From NCBI GenBank assembly GCA_947463395.1, contig CANHRV010000018.1, positions 1 through 14,774 of the forward strand: a stretch of 14,774 bases of DNA, written 5' to 3'. A model generated the notes under the pieces. That model searched no databases. It worked only from the letters and a program-made list of their open reading frames with translations, and was not told the DNA's origin. Positions 1 through 5,854 of the stretch are shown one piece after another. Numbering within the stretch: position 1 is the stretch's first letter; every line of letters begins with the position of its first letter. Origin of the DNA: Opitutia bacterium (GTDB lineage: Bacteria; Verrucomicrobiota; Verrucomicrobiia; Opitutales; UBA953). A program made the position numbers and the translations under genes.

Positions 1-428
1 CTCTGTAAAAGATCCCCCGTAGGTATCTTACCAAAAAAGCCTAAATGCATCTCTTGTATTTTAACAAAGACCGCCCGACGTACCGACTCCACAACTTTCA
101 ATCCTGCTAAATTAAGCAAAAAGGTCGAAATAAACTGCGAGAGGCCACTAATCAAAAAAATCGCTGGCAAAAAAGCGACCGCAAAGAAAACCTCGTGGCC
201 CTTGGGTAAATACCATGGAGCCCAACCTAACCACTCAGGAAAGGTTAAGAGTGGCTTAAGTCTTTCTTCGGGAGTTCCGAAGACCGTGGGAAGAATTTTA
301 CCAACTAAAAAAGGAAAGCCCAGAGCGCTTGAGGAGGCATAGACTAAGCCAAAAAACAGAGAAACCACCAAGAGCGTGCGGCTGCCTTTAAGGTGAGATA
401 AGTAAAATTGACGATGACCCTTAAACAC
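1..428 (-). CDS. ABC transporter, permease/ATPase fusion (MsbA-like), N-terminal part only
   Basis: About 142 codons are visible before the gene leaves the left edge. The N-terminus is basic, then comes a hydrophobic helix (roughly residues 18-43, containing VVSLFFGLVYASSSALGFPF), a loop of about 40 residues, a second helix (about residues 82-105), and the segment ESVRRAVFVKIQEMHLGFF followed by PTGDLLQ. That last pattern (RR..F..I..M...FF....TG.L..R) is typical of the first intracellular loop of type I ABC exporters such as MsbA and lipid A or multidrug half-transporters. The ATP-binding domain would lie outside the window. No ATG is available: an in-frame TAA lies ten codons upstream of the GTG chosen here, so GTG is the best start, without a Shine-Dalgarno sequence. 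It sits 45 bases after terC on the same strand and may be cotranscribed. The exporter class is well supported; the substrate is unknown. Confidence 0.8.
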   Translation of the reverse strand, partial: MFKGHRQFYLSHLKGSRTLLVVSLFFGLVYASSSALGFPFLVGKILPTVFGTPEERLKPLLTFPEWLGWAPWYLPKGHEVFFAVAFLPAIFLISGLSQFISTFLLNLAGLKVVESVRRAVFVKIQEMHLGFFGKIPTGDLLQ

Positions 429-439
429 AAGGTCACACT

Positions 440-454
440 GAGCGAGAGTCGCTC
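440..454. repeat. Short perfect inverted repeat between terC and the ABC exporter gene
   Basis: GAGCGA-GAG-TCGCTC forms a 6-bp stem with a 3-base loop in the 45-base gap between the terC stop and the exporter start. There is no T-tract on either side, so it is not a standard terminator; it might stabilise or process a shared mRNA. Confidence 0.35.
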
Positions 455-473
455 GTTAGGAAACACCAAAAAC

Positions 474-1517
474 CTATTTCTTTTTTGGGAAAGCCACCGA
501 TAGTGCAATCGCTGTCGCTAAAATAACGCCGATGATACTGAGAGAAACTTGCGTAGGTACGTGGAATTTGCCCTGCACGAAGAATGAGGTGGGCAACCAA
601 GCCCCCAGTAAGCCTTCGGTCATACTCAACGAGTCCGCCCAAGGCAGAAGCATTTTAAATCCAATAAACCCAAGAATAATCGCCAAGGCAGGTCTGAGAA
701 AACGGAAATACTGCATAAACCCAGCAATCGCAAAATACATCGAACGTAAACCGAGAATCGCAAAGATATTTGACGTGAAAGCGATGAAGCGACGTTCCTC
801 TGCCGACATTCCCACAGGCAAAATCCCTAACACCGCAGGAATGGAATCAATCGCAAAAATTAAATCGGTAAATTCAATGACAACGAGAACCACAAAGAGT
901 GGCGTAAAAACGCGTTTGCCATTTTCAATAATCCAAAAGGCTTTTCCATGTAACTGATTCGTGACGGGGAAAAACTTTTTTACCATACGAACGGCAAATT
1001 GTTCATCCACACCCTTGCCGTGTTCTTCATCTTTGGCGAAGGCCAGTTTAAAACCAGTAAAAATGAGAAAAACCCCAAAGAGTGGCAGTAAAAAGGCAAA
1101 CCGATCAACCGCTGCCACTCCAGCGATAATGAAAATCGCTCGCATAACCACGGCTCCGATAATCCCCCAAAAAAGCACGCGATGTTGTAAATGCCCAGGA
1201 ATTTTAAAGTGAGCAAAGACCAGAATAAAAATAAAAAGGTTATCGACCGAGAGAGCTAATTCCAAAATATAACCTGCGGCAAACAATTCAGCGGTCTCGT
1301 TATCATGCCAATGGGAAAGGAAAAACCCGAAAGCGACCGCTAACCCAACCCAAACTCCACACCAAGCGACTGCTTCTTTAAAGGAAGGCGCCTTTTCTGT
1401 ACTACTAAATACCCCCAAGTCCAAAGCTAACATCACGGCGATAAAAACCAGAAACCCAACCCACGCCCATACCGGTACCGTTAAAGCCGTATCCGACGAG
1501 AGCAAAAGAGCATGCAT
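474..1517 (-). CDS. TerC/Alx family integral membrane protein (probable manganese exporter)
   Basis: A 347-residue polytopic membrane protein. It carries both hallmark acidic motifs of the TerC family: ELALSVDNLFIF at residues 86-97 and EFTDLIFAIDSIPAVL at about 215-230, plus SNIFAILGLRSMYF at 249-262. The acidic residues inside helices are those thought to bind metal in the family. The length and arrangement match Alx, a Mn2+ efflux protein, more than the plasmid tellurite-resistance TerC. About eight or nine hydrophobic segments can be picked out, ending with a lysine-rich tail. The ATG start is preceded by no Shine-Dalgarno sequence but by a short inverted repeat. I looked for the yybP-ykoY manganese riboswitch often found before such genes and did not see it. 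The family call is firm; the metal specificity is inferred. Confidence 0.92.
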   Translation of the reverse strand: MHALLLSSDTALTVPVWAWVGFLVFIAVMLALDLGVFSSTEKAPSFKEAVAWCGVWVGLAVAFGFFLSHWHDNETAELFAAGYILELALSVDNLFIFILVFAHFKIPGHLQHRVLFWGIIGAVVMRAIFIIAGVAAVDRFAFLLPLFGVFLIFTGFKLAFAKDEEHGKGVDEQFAVRMVKKFFPVTNQLHGKAFWIIENGKRVFTPLFVVLVVIEFTDLIFAIDSIPAVLGILPVGMSAEERRFIAFTSNIFAILGLRSMYFAIAGFMQYFRFLRPALAIILGFIGFKMLLPWADSLSMTEGLLGAWLPTSFFVQGKFHVPTQVSLSIIGVILATAIALSVAFPKKK

Positions 1518-1524
1518 AAGCTAG

Positions 1525-1553
1525 GAATCTTGTCAGATTCTAACCCCTGTCAA
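1525..1553 (-). promoter_or_regulatory. terC leader: TTGACA box and 6-bp inverted repeat
   Basis: On the minus strand a perfect TTGACA (1553-1548) is followed 17 bases later by AGATTC, a poor -10 box. The segment GAATCT-GACA-AGATTC (1540-1525) is a perfect 6-bp inverted repeat with a 4-base spacer, ending 7 bases before the terC ATG. It could be an operator over the promoter or an RNA hairpin near the start codon. The structure is seen directly; its function is a guess. Confidence 0.3.
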
Positions 1554-1565
1554 CCTGATGAGGAC

Positions 1566-1595
1566 TTGCCCGAGCCTTACCTTTTGTTTTATATC
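1566..1595 (+). promoter_or_regulatory. Putative promoter of tRNA-Arg
   Basis: TTGCCC (1566-1571), a 17-base spacer and TTATAT (1589-1594; TATATC one base further is equally usable) end about 10 bases before the tRNA. A GC-rich CCCCTGTGCG stretch follows, as in discriminators of growth-regulated stable RNA promoters. The promoter points away from terC. Confidence 0.5.
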
Positions 1596-1603
1596 CCCTG
1601 TGC

Positions 1604-1675
1604 GTTCCCGTAGTTCAATGGATAGAACATTGGTTTCCTAAACCGAGGATACAGGTTCGATTCCTGTCGGGGACA
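1604..1675 (+). tRNA. tRNA-Arg (anticodon CCU)
   Basis: A complete 72-base cloverleaf. The acceptor stem GTTCCCG pairs with CGGGGAC (one T-G pair). The D arm is GTTC/GAAC. The anticodon stem TTGGT/ACCGA encloses loop TTCCTAA with anticodon CCT, which reads AGG. The T arm is ACAGG/CCTGT with loop TTCGATT. The discriminator is A. CCA is not encoded (GCG follows), so it must be added after transcription, unlike the tRNA-Phe in this window. It converges on cimA, whose stop codon lies 7 bases beyond the tRNA end, and no terminator is visible between them. Confidence 0.95.
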
Positions 1676-1682
1676 GCGGAAA

Positions 1683-3239
1683 TCAAACGAGGGCGTGAGC
1701 GTAGCCATCGGAGATAGCACGCAACGAAGCCTCAATTAAATTGGCACTTACCCCCACCGTTCCCCAAGAACGCTTACCATCGGTTGAGCGAACCACGACG
1801 CGCGTCTTGGAAGATGTACCATCTTGGCCGGCCAAAACACGGACTTTATAATCAGCCAAGTGAACCTTTTTAAGTTTAGGAAAAGCCTTTACCAAGGACT
1901 GGCGCAAAGCTTGATCCAAAGCATGAACAGGCCCCTGCCCTTCGGCCACGGTTAAGGTTTCTGTTTTACCAACACGAACACGCACCGTGGCTTCACAGGT
2001 GGTTTCTTTTTGACCACCTTGTACCGAAACGTGGTAACTCACCACGGTGAAAGGATTTTCTTTAGATTTACCTAAATGATGTCGAAGTAACAAAGCTAAC
2101 GAAGCGTCAGCGTCTTCAAAACTCCACCCTTGATGTTCAAGTTTCTTCAACTCCTCTAAGGCAGCTCGGGTCGAAGGTGCATCTTTATCTAATTCGATTC
2201 CTAACTCAGACGCTTTAAGAGTTAAATTACTCCGACCAGATTGATCGCTGACTAAAACATCGCGACTATTCCCTACCGCCGAGGGATCGACATGCTCGTA
2301 TGCCGCAGAAAACTTTCGGACGGCATCAACGTGCGTTCCGCCTTTATGCGCAAAAGCAGCCGCCCCAACCCAAGGACGACGAGGGTCGGGAGCTTGATTG
2401 ATAACTCCATCAACAAAGCGAGACAAAGCCGTTAAACGACGCAAAGAACTGGCGGGCACACAACTCCACCCGCGCTTGATTTGGGCAACAGGGATGACGG
2501 CGGTTAAATCACAGTTACCCGTGCGTTCACCGATGCCATTCATGGTGCCTTGTACATGCATGGCTCCCGCATCCAACGATGCCAGTGCATTAGCCAATGC
2601 TAAACCAGAATCATCATGCGTGTGAATTCCAACAGGACCAGAAACGGCTGCCATCGCTGCCCGGGTACAGGCGGCGACTTCATCAGGCAACGAACCTCCA
2701 TTGGTATCACAAAGGACAATACGTGAAGCCCCTGCTTCTGCTGCGGCACGGAAACAAGCCAAAGCATAGGCTGAGTCTTCCTTCCAGCCATCGATAGCAT
2801 GCTCACAATCATAAACGACTTCGCGACCATGTGACTTAAGGTAAGCCACCGTGTCCGCAATCATCGCCAAATTTTCTTCAGGAGAACAGCGCAAGACCTC
2901 ACGGACATGCAAAGCAGAAGTTTTCCCATAAATCGTAACCACGGGCGTGTGGACTTCCAATAAACCACGAACTTGCGCATCTTCGGATGCACGAACACCT
3001 TTTTTACGCGTTGAGCCAAAAGCCGCGAGTTTTGCTTTACGGAATTTTAATTTCCGAGCTTCCGCAAAAAATTCAATATCCCGAGGATTGGAGCCAGGCC
3101 ATCCGCCCTCGATATAGGCAACACCGAAGCGCTCAAGTTCTTGAGCAACGCGCAACTTGTCTTCGACCGAAAAATGCACTCCCAACCCCTGCGATCCGTC
3201 GCGGAGTGTTGTATCGTAGATTTCAATTTTTCGTGTCAT
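1683..3239 (-). CDS. cimA: (R)-citramalate synthase
   Basis: A 518-residue enzyme condensing pyruvate and acetyl-CoA to citramalate, the first step of the threonine-independent isoleucine route. The N-terminal HMGL-type TIM barrel begins with DTTLRDGSQG (residues 9-18; D9 and R13 in the metal/substrate site) and has EGGWPGSNPRD at 44-54, the signature separating CimA from homocitrate and isopropylmalate synthases. Metal-ligand HTHDD is at 206-210 and NGIGERTGNCDL at 234-245. The C-terminal part (about 395-518) matches the LeuA-type regulatory dimer domain, which in the family binds the feedback inhibitor isoleucine. Length is normal for the long CimA class. The ATG is preceded by a pyrimidine-rich leader without Shine-Dalgarno sequence. 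Upstream lies an Ile-rich leader ORF with hairpins, so attenuation by charged tRNA-Ile is likely. Confidence 0.95.
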   Translation of the reverse strand: MTRKIEIYDTTLRDGSQGLGVHFSVEDKLRVAQELERFGVAYIEGGWPGSNPRDIEFFAEARKLKFRKAKLAAFGSTRKKGVRASEDAQVRGLLEVHTPVVTIYGKTSALHVREVLRCSPEENLAMIADTVAYLKSHGREVVYDCEHAIDGWKEDSAYALACFRAAAEAGASRIVLCDTNGGSLPDEVAACTRAAMAAVSGPVGIHTHDDSGLALANALASLDAGAMHVQGTMNGIGERTGNCDLTAVIPVAQIKRGWSCVPASSLRRLTALSRFVDGVINQAPDPRRPWVGAAAFAHKGGTHVDAVRKFSAAYEHVDPSAVGNSRDVLVSDQSGRSNLTLKASELGIELDKDAPSTRAALEELKKLEHQGWSFEDADASLALLLRHHLGKSKENPFTVVSYHVSVQGGQKETTCEATVRVRVGKTETLTVAEGQGPVHALDQALRQSLVKAFPKLKKVHLADYKVRVLAGQDGTSSKTRVVVRSTDGKRSWGTVGVSANLIEASLRAISDGYAHALV

Positions 3240-3274
3240 GGTTTGATGGGTTAAAGGGTGAAGGAGACAAAAGC

Positions 3275-3344
3275 GAGCCTGCGCTCCGGTTGCCGCGGAA
3301 CAGTCAATTGCCCAAGGGCAATCCGTTCAGCGGGCCTAGAGCCC
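3275..3344 (-). promoter_or_regulatory. Candidate attenuator hairpins in the cimA leader
   Basis: Three inverted repeats follow one another on the minus strand. Hairpin 1 (3344-3332): GGGC-TCTAG-GCCC, spanning the leader ORF stop. Hairpin 2 (3333-3293): nested stems CCGC/GCGG, GAAC/GTTC and a perfect 7-bp ATTGCCC/GGGCAAT at the tip. Hairpin 3 (3286-3275): GAGC-GCAG-GCTC, followed by GCTTTTG, a weak terminator-like U run. Hairpins 1 and 2 share bases 3332-3333, so they cannot both form completely. Stalling of a ribosome on the Ile codons just upstream would block hairpin 1 and shift the balance. The pairing is visible; which hairpin terminates transcription or hides the cimA start cannot be settled by eye. 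Confidence 0.55.
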
Positions 3345-3419
3345 AATAATAATCATCGCAGGAATGAAAGCACGACCGACCCCGCTGAGGGCTTGGTGAT
3401 TTTGTGCCTTGGGTTCCAT
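3336..3419 (-). CDS. Putative Ile-rich leader peptide of cimA (27 codons)
   Basis: A 27-codon ORF lies about 95 bases upstream of cimA on the same strand. It begins ATG-GAA-CCC and ends with the peptide RAFIPAMIIIGL and a TAG stop. Isoleucine occupies residues 19, 23, 24 and 25, the last three as consecutive ATT codons next to the stop. A good Shine-Dalgarno sequence, AGGAA (3429-3425), sits 5 bases before the ATG, which is striking because almost no other gene here has one. The stop codon lies inside the first of several hairpins. Ile codons before the first committed isoleucine enzyme fit ribosome-mediated attenuation as known from ilv, leu and thr leaders. No claim of a known homologue is made. 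Confidence 0.65.
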   Translation of the reverse strand: MEPKAQNHQALSGVGRAFIPAMIIIGL

Positions 3420-3481
3420 CGGAGTTCCTAAGGCTCGTCAAAGCATCGAATGAGTCAAAACCAAAGGTGGTCCAAACTCGA

Positions 3482-3510
3482 TTGCAGGCTGGTAAAACCC
3501 ACGATTTAGC
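3482..3510 (+). promoter_or_regulatory. Possible promoter of the secreted-protein gene
   Basis: TTGCAG (3482-3487), a 17-base spacer and TTTAGC (3505-3510) end 15 bases before the ATG at 3526. This would give a very short leader, consistent with the missing Shine-Dalgarno sequence. The -10 match is weak. Confidence 0.3.
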
Positions 3511-3525
3511 CCATTATTCTCATTT

Positions 3526-4281
3526 ATGCGAATACTGTGGTGGCTGATTGCCGTCCTCACGGCCATACCCAGTGCCCAAGCGCAATGGAACATATTTGCG
3601 GAAAACTTACCCCCACCAGGTTCTTGGGCAACTTACGCGATTGGTCGCACCGATCTCAATCCGCCCGAGCAACCCAGTGAAATCAAATTATCCGTTGCCG
3701 AGGCTGGCGACGTCAATGGACACCCTCACGTCTGGCTAACCGTCGAGCCAGTACGCTGGCTCGGCTCGAGCAACAAAGCGCCTTTACACTTTTTAGTTCC
3801 GAAAGATATCGATCGCGAAAGAGCGAGTAAACTTCTCCAAACCTCAGCAGAAATTGTTTTTTCCGATCCCATCAAAGGCTCGTGGTATATGCTCCCCGAA
3901 GATGTCGCCTCGCTTTCTCAAACCGCTGGATATTCCACCCAAAGTTCACTGGTTCCAGACAAACATCCAAAAGAAAAAATAAAGTTAGGTAATAAAACTT
4001 ATTCGTGCTACCGACTAAAGATGGAATCGGTCACGGTGATTGATCCTCCCTTTGTCAAAAAGCAGACCATCAACATGCAGGGGACGGTCTGGCGCGATGA
4101 CTCCACCCCATTCGGTGTCGTCCAAGCCAAATGGAGCGAACAAACCATCAAAGGGGATACAGCCAATGGTGTGCAGGAAAAAACGATTTATCTTTTAAAT
4201 TACGGAATCGATAAAACACCTGCCCCACCCTTCGAACACGGCGAAAGATACACCATTTTTCGTCTTCTCTTTAACCGATAA
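3526..4281 (+). CDS. Secreted protein of unknown function
   Basis: A 251-residue protein that I do not recognise. It starts with a clear Sec signal peptide: MR, a hydrophobic core ILWWLIAVLTAIP, and an AQA-QW site that would leave a mature protein from about residue 20. The mature part is soluble, mixed in composition, with many short polar and hydrophobic alternations suggesting beta structure; it has a single cysteine (YSCYRLK, near residue 166) and no lipobox. The opening ENLPPPGSWATYAIG and the tail FEHGERYTIFRLLF show no motif I can assign. It is a lone plus-strand gene divergent from the cimA leader, and its stop codon abuts the terminator of tRNA-Phe on the other strand. The ATG start is supported by the signal peptide. 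A periplasmic or outer-surface location is inferred. Confidence 0.8.
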   Translation: MRILWWLIAVLTAIPSAQAQWNIFAENLPPPGSWATYAIGRTDLNPPEQPSEIKLSVAEAGDVNGHPHVWLTVEPVRWLGSSNKAPLHFLVPKDIDRERASKLLQTSAEIVFSDPIKGSWYMLPEDVASLSQTAGYSTQSSLVPDKHPKEKIKLGNKTYSCYRLKMESVTVIDPPFVKKQTINMQGTVWRDDSTPFGVVQAKWSEQTIKGDTANGVQEKTIYLLNYGIDKTPAPPFEHGERYTIFRLLFNR

Positions 4282-4314
4282 AAATTCAGCTCACTTATTT
4301 CTAAGTGAGCTGAA
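4280..4314 (-). terminator. Rho-independent terminator of tRNA-Phe
   Basis: A perfect 13-bp stem, TTCAGCTCACTTA / TAAGTGAGCTGAA, with a 4-base loop (4285-4314). On the minus strand it starts a few bases after the tRNA CCA end and is followed by a T run (complement of 4280-4284), so it terminates tRNA-Phe. On the plus strand no T run follows, but the hairpin lies right after the stop of the secreted-protein gene and may protect that mRNA's 3' end. Confidence 0.85.
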
Positions 4315-4318
4315 AAAG

Positions 4319-4394
4319 TGGTGGCCGGAGTCGGAATCGAACCAACGACACGGTGCTCTTCAGGCACCTGCTCTACCAACTGAGCTATCCGGCC
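4319..4394 (-). tRNA. tRNA-Phe (anticodon GAA), CCA encoded
   Basis: A complete cloverleaf on the minus strand. The acceptor stem GGCCGGA/TCCGGCC is perfect. The D arm is GCTC/GAGC around AGTTGGTA. The anticodon stem GGTGC/GCACC holds loop CTGAAGA with anticodon GAA. The T arm has loop TTCGATT. Discriminator A at 4322 is followed by an encoded CCA (4321-4319). It lies 69 bases downstream of dapL and has its own terminator. Confidence 0.96.
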
Positions 4395-4410
4395 ATAGAC
4401 TGAGAAATTA

Positions 4411-4439
4411 AAGTGACCGATTACCCCCTGCTCTGTCAA
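4411..4439 (-). promoter_or_regulatory. Possible promoter of tRNA-Phe
   Basis: A perfect TTGACA (4439-4434) lies 40 bases before the tRNA on the minus strand. The base 17 away begins TCACTT, a weak -10 box, with a better TTTAAT at a spacing of 21. The TTGACA is also part of a 6-bp inverted repeat TCTGTC-AATCC-GACAGA (4432-4448). Confidence 0.35.
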
Positions 4440-4463
4440 TCCGACAGAAACCGAGATAAACGC

Positions 4464-5708
4464 TTAAAAACTAAACTTCCAGGGTGTTAATCGACGTTCG
4501 ATTTCCGAAATGACTTCGGCTTCACCAGCCTCGCCTTTTTCAGAAACAAAAGTGACAGAAAAACGTACAAAGGATCCGCAATCATCCCAAGGTACCGTAG
4601 AAATTAAGTGCTCGGTAATCATCCACTGGGAAAAGGCTTCGCCCGATTCGAAGGTCACGGTTCCAGTTGGACCAGTAGCGGACTTAGGAGCGGGCATATA
4701 GAGGAAGAATCCAGCTCCAGGTTTACGGACCTGGAAACCCAGCTTCGCGAGAACTCCCACTAATTTATCCATCCGACGAGAATACTTTGCAGCAATGGCA
4801 CGAGGGATGGAGACATCATCCAATCCAGCGACACCTGCTTTTTGAATACCGAGGAACTGACCCGAGTCAGAATTATCTTTCACATCACCATAAGCACGAA
4901 CCAGCAATGAATTACCAGCAACGAAACCAATTCGCCAGCCTGTCATGTTGTGACTCTTGGAGAGCGAATGTAATTCAACAGCGACATCTTTAGCGCCAGG
5001 AACTTGAAGAATGGAAACCTGCTCTTTGCCAAAGTGAAGCGAACCATAAGCCGCGTCTTGAATCACAACGAGGTTATGTTTCTTAGCAAAAGCAACGACT
5101 TCCTCAAAGAAAGCCAAAGTCGCACAAGCACCCGTAGGGTTATTAGGATAATTAAGCACCAACACTTTAGCCTTCGCTAAAATCTCCGCTGGAATCGATT
5201 TTAAATCGGGCAAGAAATGATTTTCCGCAGTGAGACGAAGGTTGTGAACAAGTCCTCCGTAGTATTTGGCATGCGTACCAAAAACAGGATAACCCGGCAC
5301 CGTCATCAAAACATAATCACCTGGATTAATTAAACAGGCCGGTAGAATGGAAAGAGCTGCCTTAGATCCGATAGAGTGAAGCACTTCAGTCTCCGCATCG
5401 ACTGTCACGTTAAAAAGATTTTTCATATACCGTGCGGCTGCCTGACGGAAATCAGGTCCACCATTATCAGCATAACCTCGGTTCTCTGGTTTAGCGGCCT
5501 CAACTTGTAAGGCTTTTACCACTTGAGGAAATGCCATCTCATCTGGCTCACCGACACCTAAATCAATCAGAGCAACATCGGGCTTCGCTTTTTTAGCGGC
5601 GGCTTTAGCCCGCTTGATTTTTTCGAATTTATAAATGGCCGTGGATTTACCGTAATTCACTCCACCGATGCGTTCGGCGAAAAGCTGTTGTATATAAGAC
5701 TCGGACAT
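4464..5708 (-). CDS. dapL: LL-diaminopimelate aminotransferase
   Basis: A 414-residue fold-type I PLP enzyme that converts tetrahydrodipicolinate directly to LL-diaminopimelate with glutamate as amino donor, replacing three steps of the succinylase or acetylase routes to lysine and peptidoglycan. Visible landmarks: DLGVGEPDE (49-57), GYADNGGPDFRQA (78-90), the NYPNNPTG signature (186-193), the PLP-phosphate and lysine segment SLSKSHNMTGWRIGF (248-262) with K251 as the Schiff-base lysine, and the substrate-carboxylate arginine in FVRFSVTF (380-387). The length fits the DapL family. The ATG start has a GAGG (5722-5719) 10 bases upstream, one of the few plausible Shine-Dalgarno sequences in the window. 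DapL occurs in plants, Chlamydiae, Verrucomicrobia and some other bacteria, which supports the taxonomic guess. Confidence 0.94.
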   Translation of the reverse strand: MSESYIQQLFAERIGGVNYGKSTAIYKFEKIKRAKAAAKKAKPDVALIDLGVGEPDEMAFPQVVKALQVEAAKPENRGYADNGGPDFRQAAARYMKNLFNVTVDAETEVLHSIGSKAALSILPACLINPGDYVLMTVPGYPVFGTHAKYYGGLVHNLRLTAENHFLPDLKSIPAEILAKAKVLVLNYPNNPTGACATLAFFEEVVAFAKKHNLVVIQDAAYGSLHFGKEQVSILQVPGAKDVAVELHSLSKSHNMTGWRIGFVAGNSLLVRAYGDVKDNSDSGQFLGIQKAGVAGLDDVSIPRAIAAKYSRRMDKLVGVLAKLGFQVRKPGAGFFLYMPAPKSATGPTGTVTFESGEAFSQWMITEHLISTVPWDDCGSFVRFSVTFVSEKGEAGEAEVISEIERRLTPWKFSF

Positions 5709-5802
5709 GGCGATAAGACCTCGAAAAAGAGGAACAAACCGCCCGATGGCAAGCGGTCATCCTCATTCCCTATGAAATCCTCCGACCTAGAAACGCAGAC
5801 TA

Positions 5803-5832
5803 AATAAAAAGGGCTCGGTTTTACCCGAGCCC
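5803..5832 (-). terminator. Rho-independent terminator of the xyl operon
   Basis: GGGCTCGG / CCGAGCCC forms a perfect 8-bp GC-rich stem with a 6-base loop (5811-5832). In the minus direction it is followed by TTTTTATT and lies about 22 bases after the stop of the last operon gene. It separates the sugar operon from dapL. Confidence 0.88.
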
Positions 5833-5854
5833 TAATAAAAGCAGACGTAATCGC

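Noticed and set aside
532..1212. Plus-strand open frames of 141 and 83 codons within terC
   Set aside because: They are antisense to a gene with full TerC motifs and translate to low-complexity basic peptides.
1518..1603. yybP-ykoY manganese riboswitch before the TerC-type gene
   Set aside because: The leader is too short and lacks the conserved loops; only a small inverted repeat is present.
1604..1675. tRNA-Arg as an integration site of a mobile element
   Set aside because: No integrase, no repeated tRNA 3' end, and housekeeping genes on both sides.
5709..5766. Leader ORF (ATG at 5766) before dapL, as a lysine attenuator
   Set aside because: It has no lysine run and no Shine-Dalgarno sequence, and reads through the dapL start in another frame without stopping.
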